Shown here one piece after another: positions 11,145 to 21,798 of a stretch of 64,000 nucleotides of DNA; position 1 is the first letter of the stretch, and the number at the start of each line of letters is the position of its first letter. Made by a program: the position numbers and the translations under genes. Below the pieces are notes generated by a model. It worked only from the letters and a program-made list of their open reading frames with translations. It made no database searches and was not told the origin of the DNA. The stretch is from NCBI RefSeq assembly GCF_000590885.1, contig NZ_JFHN01000074.1, positions 62,001 through 126,000 of the forward strand, given 5' to 3'. Source of the DNA: Erwinia mallotivora. Its GTDB lineage: Bacteria > Pseudomonadota > Gammaproteobacteria > Enterobacterales > Enterobacteriaceae.

Positions 11145-12014
11145 ATGGGCAGCGCGGTCAAAACGAGGCCGGTTAAAGCGACCGGTTTGAATTAATTGCT
11201 CCATCTCATGCCACAGCGTGTAAAACCAGCGACGGGCGATAAAACCGTCATTGACCGGTGCCTGCCGGAGATAGTGGAATAACACCGTTTCCGACAGCCC
11301 TTCTTCCCCCAGACGGAAGAGTTCATATTCCCGCGGTGCCCAAAGCAGGGTTCCGGGGTTGATAAATGTCAGAAGCTCATCGCTGCCAGCGTCTTTCAGC
11401 ATATTACTCAGTGAAAGATTTCCGTGGATCAGCACGCAGCGATCGTCGAAATCCTCAAACAACGAGGCCAGATTTTGTCGACTGCGAAACAGCATCCGCC
11501 ATTCTTCCATGGTCAACCCCTGCGGACGCATAAAGCTCAGCGTCGCCCACAGCGTTTCTACCCGCTGAGCATACCAGGCAGGCCAGCGGTTTTCCTGGGT
11601 GCTGTCAACGTTCCCCGCCAGACCGTGACTGTCGGTACGGTGCCAGGCCAGCAGAGCGTCGACAATCTGTTGCTGTAACTGTAGCCAGCGTGCTGGCGTG
11701 CGGGTGGGCGCTTCTACCGGCACCCCTGGCATACGCTGAATTAACAATATTTCATGCTGAGGCTGCTGCTGGCTGACGACCAGGCCAAACACCGTTGGGA
11801 TACGGACCGTGCTGCCACGCGCCAGCATCGACAATTTATAAGCTTCCTGGGTCGCTATCCCTTTAATGTTAAAGTATTTTGCTACCAGAGGCAGTGGATG
11901 CCCCTGACCATCGTAAAGCGACCAGAGACTCCAGGGGGATTGTTCACTGATGCATTCAAGACGGCTTAGCGTCTCGCCCAATACCAGCGACAGTTCTGAA
12001 CGAAGTTGTTTCAT
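11121..12014 (-). CDS. ycbJ: YcbJ, aminoglycoside-phosphotransferase-fold protein
   Basis: A 297-residue protein of unknown function, the same length as E. coli YcbJ. The start at 12014 has AGGAG 7 nt upstream; the open frame extends to 12209 but without support. It resembles the phosphotransferase (APH/choline kinase) fold. The catalytic-loop position reads VLIHGNLSLSNML, where active family members have HGD, so the catalytic Asp appears to be Asn; E. coli also has HGN. It may be a pseudokinase. The C-terminus SLLPWLS matches E. coli. The 3' end overlaps elyC by 24 nt. Confidence 0.92.
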   Translation of the reverse strand: MKQLRSELSLVLGETLSRLECISEQSPWSLWSLYDGQGHPLPLVAKYFNIKGIATQEAYKLSMLARGSTVRIPTVFGLVVSQQQPQHEILLIQRMPGVPVEAPTRTPARWLQLQQQIVDALLAWHRTDSHGLAGNVDSTQENRWPAWYAQRVETLWATLSFMRPQGLTMEEWRMLFRSRQNLASLFEDFDDRCVLIHGNLSLSNMLKDAGSDELLTFINPGTLLWAPREYELFRLGEEGLSETVLFHYLRQAPVNDGFIARRWFYTLWHEMEQLIQTGRFNRPRFDRAAHSLLPWLS

Positions 12015-12082
12015 CTGCGACTCCTGACCACCCCGACTACGGGTTGCATTGTTATTCCTGGAGCAAAAAGTGCAGAGCAAAA

Positions 12083-12100
12083 CAGGGCCTTTCCGGCCCC
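12083..12100 (-). terminator. Weak hairpin after kdsB
   Basis: On the minus strand GGGCC-GGAAA-GGCCC is followed by TGTTTTGC, about 8 nt after the kdsB stop. Only five GC pairs and a short U run, so this is a tentative terminator for ycaR-kdsB. Confidence 0.4.
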
Positions 12101-12106
12101 AAACGG

Positions 12107-12853
12107 CTACAGCATGGCAGCACGGACCCTGATCAGGTCTTCTGGCGTATCGACACCAACACCAGGAATGGTTTTGGCGACGTCCACATGTATTTTCTCG
12201 CCGTACCACAGCACACGCAGCTGCTCCAGCAACTCTGTCTGTTCCAGCGGGCTGGGCTGCCAGGTGACATAACGGCGAATAAAACCGGCACGATAAGCAT
12301 AGATGCCAATGTGGCGCAGAAAATGATCGCCAATTGCATCGCGCGAGACGGCGAAGCGCTCACGGTCCCAGGGGATGGTTGCCCGGGAGAAATAAAGCGC
12401 ATAGCCCTGTGCATCCCGGACGACTTTCACCGCATTAGGGTTGAATGCCTCTTCTGCCGAAGAAATCGGCACGGCCAGCGTCGCCATACCTGCGGTGCTG
12501 TTTGCCAGATTGTCAGCGACCTGCCTGATGATAACCGGAGGGATCATCGGTTCGTCACCCTGTACGTTGACGATTACCCTATCATCAGCAAACTGATAGT
12601 GCCCAATCACTTCAGCCAGGCGTTCAGTGCCGGACTGATGATCGGCACGGGTCATACACACTTCGCCTCCGGCATTTTCCACCGCGCGCGCCACGTCCTG
12701 GTTGTCCGTAGCAACAATCACCCGCTCAGCACCCGATTCACGCGCACGTTCCATCACATGCACTACCATCGGCTTGCCATGAATATCAACCAGGGGTTTT
12801 CCAGGAAGTCGCGTGGATGCAAAACGAGCAGGAATGATGGCAACAAAACTCAT
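12107..12853 (-). CDS. kdsB: 3-deoxy-manno-octulosonate cytidylyltransferase KdsB
   Basis: A 248-residue cytosolic enzyme, equal in length to E. coli KdsB. It activates Kdo with CTP to CMP-Kdo for lipopolysaccharide core synthesis. Hallmarks are [15 protein letters not shown] at the N-terminus (nucleotide binding), [10 protein letters not shown] and [12 protein letters not shown] (metal/substrate), and [11 protein letters not shown]. The start overlaps the ycaR stop (TCAT at 12850-12853), indicating co-translation with ycaR. Confidence 0.98.
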   Translation of the reverse strand: MSFVAIIPARFASTRLPGKPLVDIHGKPMVVHVMERARESGAERVIVATDNQDVARAVENAGGEVCMTRADHQSGTERLAEVIGHYQFADDRVIVNVQGDEPMIPPVIIRQVADNLANSTAGMATLAVPISSAEEAFNPNAVKVVRDAQGYALYFSRATIPWDRERFAVSRDAIGDHFLRHIGIYAYRAGFIRRYVTWQPSPLEQTELLEQLRVLWYGEKIHVDVAKTIPGVGVDTPEDLIRVRAAML

Positions 12854-13032
12854 GGATGAATCTCTTCAATACGGAGTGAGCGGGCTTCAGTTTCAAGCAG
12901 CACGGGAATGCCTTCACGTACCGGGTAAGCCAGCGCGTCTGACTTACAGATAAGCTCCTGCTGATCTTTAATGTAGTTCAGTTTGCCGTGACAAACCGGG
13001 CAGGCAACGATTTCAAGTAAGCGGTGATCCAT
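12850..13032 (-). CDS. ycaR: Small zinc-ribbon-like protein YcaR (Trm112 family)
   Basis: A 60-residue protein with a CPVC pair (residues 11-14) and the conserved [14 protein letters not shown] tail, like E. coli YcaR of the Trm112/UPF0434 family. In E. coli it is the constant upstream partner of kdsB; its biochemical role is not established. AAGGGAG lies upstream of the ATG. Confidence 0.95.
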   Translation of the reverse strand: MDHRLLEIVACPVCHGKLNYIKDQQELICKSDALAYPVREGIPVLLETEARSLRIEEIHP

Positions 13033-13115
13033 AGTGTCTCCCTTGTGGAACCGATCCGACAGGCCAGCAGAATAACATAGCTCGGCAGTGGGGAGTTACT
13101 CTGCACCATCAAGTG

Positions 13116-14324
13116 TTACAGCGGCCAGTTTTTTTTCCATGCTTCCAGCATTTCGTGCGGTAACTTTTCCAGGCGCACGGATTCAGCACCCTGCCAGCGG
13201 GCAAAACGCAAAACAGCCAGACGAAGGTCATCCAGCAGTCTCTGCGTAATCTTCACGCCTTTCTCCAGCCAGAACTGTTTAACCAGCAGCGTTTTTTCTT
13301 TACGTAACATTTTTGCATCCAGTCGTCCTTTCAGCTCGCCCCTGTGCAGCACAGGCAGGACAAAGTAGCCGTACTGGCGTCTCTGCTCCGGCGTGTAACA
13401 TTCCAGCCGGTAATCAAAAGCAAACAGTTCCCGCAGACGTCTGCGATCCCAGACCAGTGGGTCGAAGGGAGAAAGTAGCGTGCTGTGAGTAGCAACGGGC
13501 ATCACCTCCAGTTCCGATATCAGAGATTGATGCAGATAACATTGCCCCAGCGTTTCAACATTAACCGGAACAACCTCCCCTGATATCACCCACTCAGCCA
13601 GCAGTTCCTTTACAGGTGCCTGCTTTAACCGGTAATAATCAGCCAGCCAGGCGGGACGAAAAACCCCGAGGCTCCTTGCACTGTTACGCAGCATCTGCCG
13701 CACGGCCTCCGTTTCATTAACGGCATCACGCGCATCATCCCAGTCCGGCATGACGTTCTGGCGCAGATCGTAGACGCGATGGAAATTCCTGCGCTCCCTT
13801 ACCATTAACTCACCTGCACTGAACAAATTTTCCAGATGCCGCTTGTGCGGTTTCCATGCCCACCAGCCTGGCTTATTTCCACCGGGCGCAGCAAAATCTG
13901 CCGATCTTACCGGTCCATTTTTTGCGATATACCCCAGTAACTCGCTGATTTCATGCTGCCAGGTTGCCATCCATTCGTGGTCATATTTCCAGTCAGGATA
14001 TTGTGGATTCAGCATACGGTGGCGAAACAGCGCATAGTCCATGATGGGAATAAAACAGGCTTCATGCGCCCAGTACTCAAACAGCTGACCTGCCGCCAGA
14101 GCGTCTTCCAGCCAGCGCTGAGGGTAATCACCCAGTCTGCTGAACAGCACAATATAAGGACTACGAGCGACCACATGGATGGTATCAATCTGCAATAAAG
14201 ACATTCGGTCAATAGCATTGAGGAGATCATCAAACTGCGCTTTTTTCCGGGCAGGACGCAGTAGCCCCTGAGCTGCTAGCTGAAGATGACGAGCATGACG
14301 GAGTGAGAGGGAAACAACAGGCAT
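13116..14324 (-). CDS. ycaQ: DNA interstrand-crosslink glycosylase YcaQ
   Basis: A 402-residue member of the AlkX/YcaQ (HTH_42) glycosylase family; E. coli YcaQ (410) unhooks alkylated bases and interstrand crosslinks. The catalytic QID motif appears in MSLLQIDTIHVVARSPY, followed by YWAHEACF, GPVRSADF, FFPTHKRHLE-like WKPHKRHLENLF, LSPFDPLVWDR and RLECYTPEQRRQYGYF. The C-terminal 60 residues diverge from E. coli. It stands alone between kdsB-ycaR and lpxK, all on the same strand. Confidence 0.95.
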   Translation of the reverse strand: MPVVSLSLRHARHLQLAAQGLLRPARKKAQFDDLLNAIDRMSLLQIDTIHVVARSPYIVLFSRLGDYPQRWLEDALAAGQLFEYWAHEACFIPIMDYALFRHRMLNPQYPDWKYDHEWMATWQHEISELLGYIAKNGPVRSADFAAPGGNKPGWWAWKPHKRHLENLFSAGELMVRERRNFHRVYDLRQNVMPDWDDARDAVNETEAVRQMLRNSARSLGVFRPAWLADYYRLKQAPVKELLAEWVISGEVVPVNVETLGQCYLHQSLISELEVMPVATHSTLLSPFDPLVWDRRRLRELFAFDYRLECYTPEQRRQYGYFVLPVLHRGELKGRLDAKMLRKEKTLLVKQFWLEKGVKITQRLLDDLRLAVLRFARWQGAESVRLEKLPHEMLEAWKKNWPL

Positions 14325-14382
14325 AGTGCACCTTCAGAAAAAAGATGCATTAAGTTTAACGGGTTTATTTGAGGCGTAAAAA

Positions 14383-15363
14383 CTATCTGCTCCGCAGCGC
14401 CATAATCCTCTCCAGCAGGGCACGGCTTTCAGATACCGGCAACTGTGCGTCAACCGGCAGATACCACCAGTTAGTCGCAGCACAGGAACGAAGTTTCACC
14501 GCATCTTTTTCTGTCATCAGCAGCACCTGGTCCTCCGTCACCAGCGAAGCCAACTGCGCCTGAGAATAGTCATGATGGTCGGCAAACGGCAGCTCCTTAA
14601 CAGGTATCAGCCCCTGCTGTCGCAGTGTGGCAAAAAAACGCGGAGGATGACCAATGCCCGCCATCGCTACGACATTTTTCAGCGCGTGTAATGGACAAAT
14701 CTCACCGCTTTGCAGATTCACAGCGTTGCCCGGCACCAACTGCATTGGCAGTTCACCTGGCTGAGGTGTTCCGCCATTAGTAATAATGGCATCCACGCTT
14801 TGCAGACGTGAGGCACGTTCACGCATCGGTCCTGCCGGCAACCACCAGCCATTGCCAAATCGCCGCTGGCCATCCACCACCACAATTTCGAAATCCCGTG
14901 CCAGCGCATAGTGCTGTAAGCCATCGTCAGTGATGATCACATCAATTTCACCACTCTCCAACAATGCCTGCACCGCATCCTTTCTCCGTGGTGAAACAGC
15001 GACGGCAGCACCGGTGCGCTGATAAATCAGTACAGGCTCATCACCGGCCTCGCGGGTGGAAGTCTGCGCGTCCAGTAACAGGGGATAGCGTGCAGCCTTA
15101 CCGCCGTAACCCCTGGACACCACACCGGGACGCAAACCCCGCTGTTGCAGCGCCTGTACCAGCCAGATAACCACAGGCGTCTTACCATTGCCGCCTGCGG
15201 TCAGGTTACCCACCACCACCACCGGGACCGGTGCCCGCCATGAGCTGCGCCATCCCGACGAATAACTGAGACGGATCAGATTAGCAATCAGCCCGTACAA
15301 CCAGCTAAATGGCAGCAATAACCGCCAGAGACCTGAGCGACCACTCCACAATTTCTCAATCAT
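14383..15363 (-). CDS. lpxK: Tetraacyldisaccharide 4'-kinase LpxK
   Basis: A 326-residue inner-membrane-associated kinase that phosphorylates the 4' position of disaccharide-1-P to make lipid IVA. Start ATG at 15363 ([20 protein letters not shown]), with a membrane-associated N-terminus. The P-loop is [12 protein letters not shown] and the substrate segment [12 protein letters not shown] is intact. It overlaps the end of msbA by 8 nt, the conserved msbA-lpxK arrangement coupling lipid A synthesis to flipping. Confidence 0.97.
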   Translation of the reverse strand: MIEKLWSGRSGLWRLLLPFSWLYGLIANLIRLSYSSGWRSSWRAPVPVVVVGNLTAGGNGKTPVVIWLVQALQQRGLRPGVVSRGYGGKAARYPLLLDAQTSTREAGDEPVLIYQRTGAAVAVSPRRKDAVQALLESGEIDVIITDDGLQHYALARDFEIVVVDGQRRFGNGWWLPAGPMRERASRLQSVDAIITNGGTPQPGELPMQLVPGNAVNLQSGEICPLHALKNVVAMAGIGHPPRFFATLRQQGLIPVKELPFADHHDYSQAQLASLVTEDQVLLMTEKDAVKLRSCAATNWWYLPVDAQLPVSESRALLERIMALRSR

Positions 15364-17107
15364 TGCCAAATTGCATTTTGTGCAGCTGGGCATAAGCGCC
15401 TCTCTGCGCCAGTAGCTCAGCATGGCTGCCGCGTTCAACGATATGGCCGTCCTCAACCACAACAATCTCGTCTGCATTCTCAATAGTAGAAAGACGATGG
15501 GCAATGACCAGAGAGGTTCGGTTCTTTTGCAGTTCATCCAGCGCGGCCTGGATTGCCCGCTCTGATTCAGTATCCAGCGCCGATGTCGCTTCATCCAGAA
15601 TCAGGATTGGGCAGTCACGCAGCAATGCGCGCGCAATAGCAATACGTTGACGTTGACCACCTGACAGTAACACGCCATTTTCACCAATAACGGTGTCCAG
15701 CCCATTATCCATTTTTTGGATAAAGTCCATGGCATGAGCCATCACCGCTGCTTTCTCAATGTCTTCGCGGCTGTAGTGCTCCGCACGGGCGTAAGCAATG
15801 TTATTGGCAACGGTGTCATTAAACAGATGGACATTCTGCGAAACCAGCGCCACCTGATTTCGCAGTGAACTGAGGGTGTATTCGCGCAGGTCGTGCCCGT
15901 CCATCAAAATTTCACCCTGCTGAATATCGTAAAAACGGGTCATCAGGCTGGCAATAGTCGATTTTCCTGAACCCGAACGCCCCACCAGCGCCACCGTTTT
16001 GCCTTCAGGAATAGACAGGCTGATATTATGCAACGCTGGCACATCACGGCCAGGATAGGTAAAGGTGACATTGCGAAATTCCACATCACCTTTTGCTCGC
16101 TCAATCACCCGGCTGCCTGTGTCTGTTTCCTGCTCACTGTCCAGAATAGAAAACAACGTCTGACAGGCTGCCATACCGCGCTGGAATTGAGCATTTACGT
16201 TGGTCAGGGATTTAAGTGGACGCATCAGAGCAATCATTGATGAGAAAACTACGGTAATAGTACCGGCGGTTAATGTCTGCATCACGCTGGGGAAACTGGC
16301 CGCATACAACACAAATGCCAGAGCCAGTGAAGCAATAAGCTGGATGATAGGGTCAGAAATGGAGGATGCAGAAACCAGTTTCATGCCTTGCTGGCGCATG
16401 CGGTTGCTGACCCGATTAAAACGCTCGCTTTCAATTTTCTGACCACCGAAGATCAGCACCTCTTTGTGACCTTTCAGCATCTGCTCAGCGCTGGTGGTTA
16501 CCTGCCCCATCGTATTTTGCATATTTTTGCTGATATTACGAAAGCGCTTCGAGACATACCGTATGGCGAAAGAGACAACCGGTGCCAGCACAATCAGAAT
16601 GAGTGATAACTGCCAGCTGTAGTAAAACATCATGATAAACAGGCCGGCGATCGATGCCCCTTCACGAACCACCGTCACCAGTGCACTGGAAGAAGACGAA
16701 GCAACCTGCTCAGAATCATAGGTGATGCGCGAAAGCAGTGTTCCGGTGGACTGCTGATCGAAAAAGGCTACCGGCATGCCCATCATGTGGCTGAAAAGAC
16801 GGCGGCGCATAGCCATCACCACGTTTCCGGAAACCCACGAGATACAATAGCTTGAAATATAGCTTGTTACACCACGTACCAGCATCAGCCCGATCACTGC
16901 AAGTGGCATCCACAGCAGCACAGACGAGTTTGCCTTACCAAAACCATCATCCAGCAGCGGCTTAAGCAATGACATCATTAATACATCACCCGCTGCGTTT
17001 ATCACCAGAGCCACGGAAGATACGATTATCCCTGTCTTAAATGGCTTAATCATCGGCCAGAGACGGCGGAATGTCTGCCAGGTGGAGAGGTCTTTATCCT
17101 GATGCAT
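15356..17107 (-). CDS. msbA: Lipid A flippase ATP-binding/permease MsbA
   Basis: A 583-residue ABC half-transporter (E. coli 582), acting as a homodimer that flips lipid A-core across the inner membrane. Six membrane helices fill the first 320 residues. The nucleotide-binding domain has Walker [10 protein letters not shown], signature [16 protein letters not shown] and Walker [13 protein letters not shown]. Its 3' end overlaps lpxK by 8 nt. Confidence 0.98.
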   Translation of the reverse strand: MHQDKDLSTWQTFRRLWPMIKPFKTGIIVSSVALVINAAGDVLMMSLLKPLLDDGFGKANSSVLLWMPLAVIGLMLVRGVTSYISSYCISWVSGNVVMAMRRRLFSHMMGMPVAFFDQQSTGTLLSRITYDSEQVASSSSSALVTVVREGASIAGLFIMMFYYSWQLSLILIVLAPVVSFAIRYVSKRFRNISKNMQNTMGQVTTSAEQMLKGHKEVLIFGGQKIESERFNRVSNRMRQQGMKLVSASSISDPIIQLIASLALAFVLYAASFPSVMQTLTAGTITVVFSSMIALMRPLKSLTNVNAQFQRGMAACQTLFSILDSEQETDTGSRVIERAKGDVEFRNVTFTYPGRDVPALHNISLSIPEGKTVALVGRSGSGKSTIASLMTRFYDIQQGEILMDGHDLREYTLSSLRNQVALVSQNVHLFNDTVANNIAYARAEHYSREDIEKAAVMAHAMDFIQKMDNGLDTVIGENGVLLSGGQRQRIAIARALLRDCPILILDEATSALDTESERAIQAALDELQKNRTSLVIAHRLSTIENADEIVVVEDGHIVERGSHAELLAQRGAYAQLHKMQFGND

Positions 17108-17141
17108 TATTTAACCAGTTCAATTGAAATAGCCGCTCATT

Positions 17142-19400
17142 CTACCTGGAATAACGTGGTACGCCAAACCACTGATGATACCAACGGGGCAATATTTGCT
17201 CTCTTAAACCAGACACCCGCCAGTAATTGGAGAAAAATTGTACGCTAATCTGTCCATCCCTCGCGGTATCAAACCAGCGATAGTGATTATCGTAATAGCG
17301 TTTAATAATTCGTTCAGATGGTAATTTCCACGCACTGTAACGAGCCGCTGAAGCCAGCGCCACCTCGCCTGCCACCGATCTCAAAAATGGCGGCGAAGAT
17401 GAGGTTCCACTTCCATGGTGAGGGACCTGCAACACTTCGGCTTTCAGACTGCTGCGATAGCGACTGACCATTTTCAGTTCTGCCGGTGATTCAATATCGC
17501 CAGTCAACAACACGCGCCACTTTCCATCGCTCACAGCGATAACACAGGATTGATTGTTACCAGACTCTGTGGTGCCTCGTTCTGGCCAGATTACATCGAA
17601 TGTCAACGACTGCCATTGCCACGTTACGCCACGATGGCAGGGCAAATGCCCTTCCCTGCCCGTTTCACTACGTAACAAAGCGTGTGGAAAAACCACCTGC
17701 AAACTTTCCAGACCACCGGTGTGATCAAGATGGTTATGGCTGTGGATAATCTGCTCAACCTCAAGCCCCTGCCAGCTGAGCCACGGCAGAATCTGTCGTG
17801 TGGCAGCATCGCCCCCTTCCCAACGATTTCCGGTATCATAAACAACCGCTTTGCCATCACGGGAGATCACCACTGACAGACCATGGCCGATATCCAGCAT
17901 ATCAAGCCGCCATTCAGGTACGCGAAGAGCAGAGCGCCAGAGAAAAATAGCCAGACACAGGCTCCATATTGTTACCGGAGAACTTTTCCACCATCCCAGA
18001 CGCACAATCAAGACCAGTAACCAGGCCAGTGTACTGAACCAGAGCACCGGATGACTTACCTTTAACCAGCCACCAGGCAAGGCGGCCAGAGGAACAAAAA
18101 CCCATTCAAGGCTTCTGTCGACCAGCCACCATAACAATTGGCTGACGGGAGTGAATGCATTACTTATCACGGCACAAAGGATTAACGGCACGGTAATAAA
18201 AGTGACCAGCGGCACCGCCCAGATATTAGCAACAAGCGCACTGAGACTGATTCCGTGAAAAATCACTATTTGTAATGGCATTAATAAAAGAAACATACCC
18301 AGCTGTAAATGGAAGAGCTGTAATGGCAACCAGCGTTTTTTCTTCATGAAACGTCTGGCAAGTGGAAACCATTGATACCAGAACAGCAGCCCGGCAACCG
18401 CTGTCGCTGACAACCACAAACTGTCAGAAAGGACACTTAGCGGATCAACGAACAAAATTGTGCCAAGACAAACTCGCCATACCTGCCAGTTACTACAACA
18501 CATGCCCCATAACCGCAAAATACTCCATATGCCCAACGCCAGCATGGCACGCACAGCGGGTAAACTGCCTCCTGAAAGCCAGCTATACGCCACAGCCACT
18601 GCCAGGCCAGAGATCAATGGAAAGCGGTAGCCAATCCATTGAGCAGGCAATAAGAACTGGCTGAGACGGGCCAGCAACCAGCCGAAACTGGCGGCCAGAC
18701 TGATGTGCATTCCTGAAATCGCCATCAAATGCGCCGTACCCGTCTCTCGCAATAATTGATTTACTTCAACACTGACGTCATGTCGGTCGCCAAAAGCCAG
18801 TGCAGAAATTATTGCCCGCCAGGGCAGGCTGGCATAATTTTGCTGGCTGCGTTCGATAATCTGCTGACGCCAACTGCATTCTTTTTTAACAGGTTGCAAA
18901 GCAAGCACCTTTCCTGTCAGAGGTGCACTGTTGGCTGAAACATATTTCTGAGAATCAAAACCGCCTTCATTCAGGTTGGCATGCACAGCTTTAAGCCTCA
19001 GCTTCATATTCCAGCGCTGACCGATACAAAATGAGGGGCTTTTCTCTGGCATTTTAACGCTGGCATAAACTGGTGGAAAAACCAGTCTGTCTGCCACACG
19101 AAGAATACGGATTTTTATCCGCTCAGATTGCAGCTGTTCGATTTGTATAAGGGCCTGCTGCGGACTGACAGTCAGGTTTTTTGTTTGTTGTAGCAATGTC
19201 CTTGCTGGCGAGATTGCCCAGAGAAACAGCAGCAGCACTATGGCTGTTTCCTGACATGCCTTAATTCGGCTACTGCTAAGAAGTAAAGCGCTCGCCGTAA
19301 TAAACGGGTCATATCTCTCCACCGGCAGGTTGGGAAGAAAGCAGAGAGGCAGCGTAGCGATGATTGTCCACATCGCCAGTCGGCTGAGACTGTAGGGCAT
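17142..19400 (-). CDS. ycaI: DNA internalisation channel ComEC (YcaI)
   Basis: A 752-residue polytopic membrane protein (E. coli YcaI 754) of the ComEC/Rec2 family, which moves single-stranded DNA through the inner membrane. Start ATG at 19400 has AGGAG 8 nt upstream; GTG at 19409 is too close to it. Order: N-terminal helices, a soluble OB-like region (about 60-190), the competence domain with GTAHLMAISGMHISLAASFG (about 225), many helices, then a C-terminal metallo-beta-lactamase domain with DIGHGLSVVISRDGKAVVYD, HSHNHLDHTGG and LTGDIE. All parts are intact. It is divergent in sequence from E. coli. Whether it functions in DNA uptake here is unknown. Confidence 0.93.
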   Translation of the reverse strand: MPYSLSRLAMWTIIATLPLCFLPNLPVERYDPFITASALLLSSSRIKACQETAIVLLLFLWAISPARTLLQQTKNLTVSPQQALIQIEQLQSERIKIRILRVADRLVFPPVYASVKMPEKSPSFCIGQRWNMKLRLKAVHANLNEGGFDSQKYVSANSAPLTGKVLALQPVKKECSWRQQIIERSQQNYASLPWRAIISALAFGDRHDVSVEVNQLLRETGTAHLMAISGMHISLAASFGWLLARLSQFLLPAQWIGYRFPLISGLAVAVAYSWLSGGSLPAVRAMLALGIWSILRLWGMCCSNWQVWRVCLGTILFVDPLSVLSDSLWLSATAVAGLLFWYQWFPLARRFMKKKRWLPLQLFHLQLGMFLLLMPLQIVIFHGISLSALVANIWAVPLVTFITVPLILCAVISNAFTPVSQLLWWLVDRSLEWVFVPLAALPGGWLKVSHPVLWFSTLAWLLVLIVRLGWWKSSPVTIWSLCLAIFLWRSALRVPEWRLDMLDIGHGLSVVISRDGKAVVYDTGNRWEGGDAATRQILPWLSWQGLEVEQIIHSHNHLDHTGGLESLQVVFPHALLRSETGREGHLPCHRGVTWQWQSLTFDVIWPERGTTESGNNQSCVIAVSDGKWRVLLTGDIESPAELKMVSRYRSSLKAEVLQVPHHGSGTSSSPPFLRSVAGEVALASAARYSAWKLPSERIIKRYYDNHYRWFDTARDGQISVQFFSNYWRVSGLREQILPRWYHQWFGVPRYSR

Positions 19401-19600
19401 CACAAACACTCCTGTTTTTCATTAAACAGAGTGTGCGATATTTATCCTTCAGAGACAGCCGGATGATATTGCTCTCCAGAGAGCGCTCGCAAAAAGATTG
19501 ATCCATGAAACAGAAAAAAACTTATTTATGCGTATCGGGTCCAGATTTGCCTCTCACCAGCGTTATCACTGTTGAAATACTTCAGAACTCGATAGCAGGC

Positions 19601-19632
19601 AAAAAAAAAACGACACCGGAGTGTCGTTTTTT
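19601..19632 (-). terminator. Intrinsic terminator of ihfB
   Basis: CGACAC-CGGA-GTGTCG (611-626 of the 19 kb block) is flanked by A and T runs giving a 12-bp extended stem. On the minus strand it ends in ten T residues. It lies 19 nt past the ihfB stop. The rest of 19401-19600 shows nothing I recognise. Confidence 0.93.
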
Positions 19633-19650
19633 GCTCGTAATGCGAAAGCT

Positions 19651-19935
19651 TTAGCCGTAAATATTTGCGCGATCACGCAGCTCTTTACCTGGTTTAAAGT
19701 GGGGAACATACTTTCCTTCCAGTTCCACTTTGTCACCCGTTTTAGGGTTACGACCGGTGCGGGGCGCACGGTAGTGCAAAGAAAAGCTGCCGAAACCCCG
19801 GATTTCGATGCGTTCGCCCTGCGCCAAAGTGGTCGCCATGTGCTCCAGCATCTCTTTAACCGCATCCTCAACGACTTTCGCCGGAATATGAGAGTGCTGT
19901 CCAGCAAGTCTTTCAATCAGTTCTGACTTGGTCAT
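19651..19935 (-). CDS. ihfB: Integration host factor subunit beta
   Basis: A 94-residue HU/IHF-family protein, the same length as E. coli IhfB; with IhfA it bends DNA at specific sites. The start [11 protein letters not shown], the dimer core and the beta-arm [15 protein letters not shown] with its conserved intercalating Pro are present. It follows rpsA at 86 bp, as in E. coli, where it is transcribed both from its own promoter and by read-through from rpsA. Confidence 0.98.
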   Translation of the reverse strand: MTKSELIERLAGQHSHIPAKVVEDAVKEMLEHMATTLAQGERIEIRGFGSFSLHYRAPRTGRNPKTGDKVELEGKYVPHFKPGKELRDRANIYG

Positions 19936-19987
19936 GAATCCTCCGGTTAATTCCTGATGGAAAAAGCTCTGACAGTAACGACTGTTT

Positions 19988-20009
19988 CAGGGCAGCTAAC
20001 ACTGCCCTG
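19988..20009 (-). other. Stem-loop directly after rpsA
   Basis: CAGGGCAG (19988-19995) pairs with CTGCCCTG (20002-20009) around a 6-nt loop, 12 nt past the rpsA stop. The sequence after it on the minus strand (AAACAGTCG) has no U run, so it is more likely a leaky attenuator or RNA-stabilising hairpin than a full terminator, which fits read-through into ihfB. Confidence 0.6.
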
Positions 20010-20021
20010 ATGCAAGCGCAA

Positions 20022-21695
20022 TTACTCGCCTTTCGCTGCTTTAAATGCTTCAGCCATAGCGTTAGAGAAATTACCGTCTTCCTGTTTAGTGTTAACAGTA
20101 TTGATAGCTTCTTTCTCGTCAGCTTCGTCTTTTGCACGGACGGACAGGCTCACAACGCGGTTTTTACGGTCAACGCCGGTGAATTTAGCTTCAACGTCGT
20201 CACCCACATTCAGAACCAGAGTTGCATCTTCAACGCGGTCACGTGAAGCTTCAGAAGCACGCAGATAACCTTCAACGCCGTCAGCCAGTTCAACTGTAGC
20301 ACCTTTAGCATCAACTGCGGTTACTTTACCGTTAACGATAGCACCTTTCTTATTCAGAGAGATGTAGTTGTTAAACGGATCTTCTGCCAGCTGCTTAACG
20401 CCCAGTGAAATACGCTCACGTTCTGCGTCTACCTGCAAGACAACGGCTGCAATTTCGTCGCCTTTCTTGTATTCACGAACCGCTTCTTCTCCGGTAGCGT
20501 TCCAGGAGATATCAGACAGGTGAACCAGACCATCGATGCCACCGTCCAGGCCGATGAAGATACCGAAGTCAGTGATTGACTTGATTTTACCTTCAACACG
20601 GTCGCCCTTGTTGTGGGTTTCAGCAAACTGCTGCCATGGGTTGGATTTGCACTGCTTCAGACCCAGGGAGATACGACGACGTTCTTCGTCGATATCCAGA
20701 ACCATAACTTCAACAACATCGCCAACGTTAACAACTTTAGACGGATGAATGTTTTTGTTAGTCCAGTCCATTTCAGATACGTGTACCAGACCTTCAACGC
20801 CTTCTTCAATTTCAACGAAGCAGCCGTAATCAGTCAGATTCGTCACACGACCAGTCAGTCTGGTACCCTCAGGGTAACGCTTAGCAATAGCCACCCATGG
20901 ATCTTCGCCCAGCTGTTTCAGGCCCAGAGAAACACGGGTACGTTCGCGGTCGAATTTCAGCACTTTTACAGTGATTTCGTCGCCAACGTTCACGATTTCG
21001 CTTGGGTGTTTAACGCGTTTCCACGCCATGTCAGTGATGTGCAGCAAGCCATCAACGCCACCCAGATCAACGAATGCACCGTAGTCAGTAAGGTTTTTAA
21101 CGATACCTTTAACTTCCATGCCTTCCTGGAGGTTTTCCAGCAGCTGATCGCGCTCTGCGCTGTTTTCGGATTCGATAACCGCACGACGTGAAACCACCAC
21201 GTTGTTACGTTTCTGATCCAGCTTGATTACTTTGAATTCAAGCTCTTTGCCTTCAAGGTGCAGAGTGTCACGCACCGGACGCACATCAACCAGTGAACCT
21301 GGCAGGAACGCACGAATACCGTTCAGCTCAACAGTGAAGCCGCCCTTGACTTTGCCGTTGATAACGCCAGTAACAGTTTCAGCATCTTCGTACGCTTTTT
21401 CCAGCGTGATCCAAGCTTCATGACGTTTAGCTTTCTCACGGGACAGCAGAGTTTCACCGAAGCCGTCTTCAACTGCATCCAGCGCTACGTCAACTTCGTC
21501 GCCAACCTGGATTTCCAGTTCGCCAGCCGCGTTTTTGAACTGCTCTGCCGGGATGGCAGATTCAGACTTCAGACCCGCATCAACCAGAACGACGTCTTTG
21601 TCGATAGCGACAACAACACCACGAACAATGGAACCCGGACGGGTTTCGATTTCTTTCAGGGACTCTTCAAAGAGTTGAGCAAAAGATTCAGTCAT
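20022..21695 (-). CDS. rpsA: 30S ribosomal protein S1
   Basis: A 557-residue protein, as in E. coli, with six S1/OB repeats that bring mRNA to the 30S subunit. Start ATG at 21695 ([20 protein letters not shown]). Repeated [67 protein letters not shown] and [16 protein letters not shown] mark the domains. The 20 nt before the ATG are A/U-rich without a GGAG-type Shine-Dalgarno, the same peculiarity that underlies autoregulation by S1 in E. coli. The upstream 103 bp to cmk would hold the leader. Confidence 0.99.
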   Translation of the reverse strand: MTESFAQLFEESLKEIETRPGSIVRGVVVAIDKDVVLVDAGLKSESAIPAEQFKNAAGELEIQVGDEVDVALDAVEDGFGETLLSREKAKRHEAWITLEKAYEDAETVTGVINGKVKGGFTVELNGIRAFLPGSLVDVRPVRDTLHLEGKELEFKVIKLDQKRNNVVVSRRAVIESENSAERDQLLENLQEGMEVKGIVKNLTDYGAFVDLGGVDGLLHITDMAWKRVKHPSEIVNVGDEITVKVLKFDRERTRVSLGLKQLGEDPWVAIAKRYPEGTRLTGRVTNLTDYGCFVEIEEGVEGLVHVSEMDWTNKNIHPSKVVNVGDVVEVMVLDIDEERRRISLGLKQCKSNPWQQFAETHNKGDRVEGKIKSITDFGIFIGLDGGIDGLVHLSDISWNATGEEAVREYKKGDEIAAVVLQVDAERERISLGVKQLAEDPFNNYISLNKKGAIVNGKVTAVDAKGATVELADGVEGYLRASEASRDRVEDATLVLNVGDDVEAKFTGVDRKNRVVSLSVRAKDEADEKEAINTVNTKQEDGNFSNAMAEAFKAAKGE

Positions 21696-21798
21696 ATTGA
21701 TAATCTTATGATTCTTCAATTTAACGTCCACCTGACATCCTGCCGGGTGGGGTTGTTTCACATGCCCCATGACGTCCATGTCACAGGGTTAAAAATTC
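21696..21798 (-). promoter_or_regulatory. rpsA leader region lacking a Shine-Dalgarno
   Basis: On the minus strand the last bases before rpsA read GAAGAATCATAAGATTATC; the best Shine-Dalgarno match is only GAAG. In E. coli the rpsA leader is translated efficiently through folded structure and is repressed by free S1. The presence of the same SD-less design here is seen; its folding and regulation are inferred. Confidence 0.5.

Noticed and set aside
12044-12859. 271-codon open frame antisense to kdsB
   Set aside because: kdsB is unmistakable on the minus strand, and the antisense product resembles nothing.
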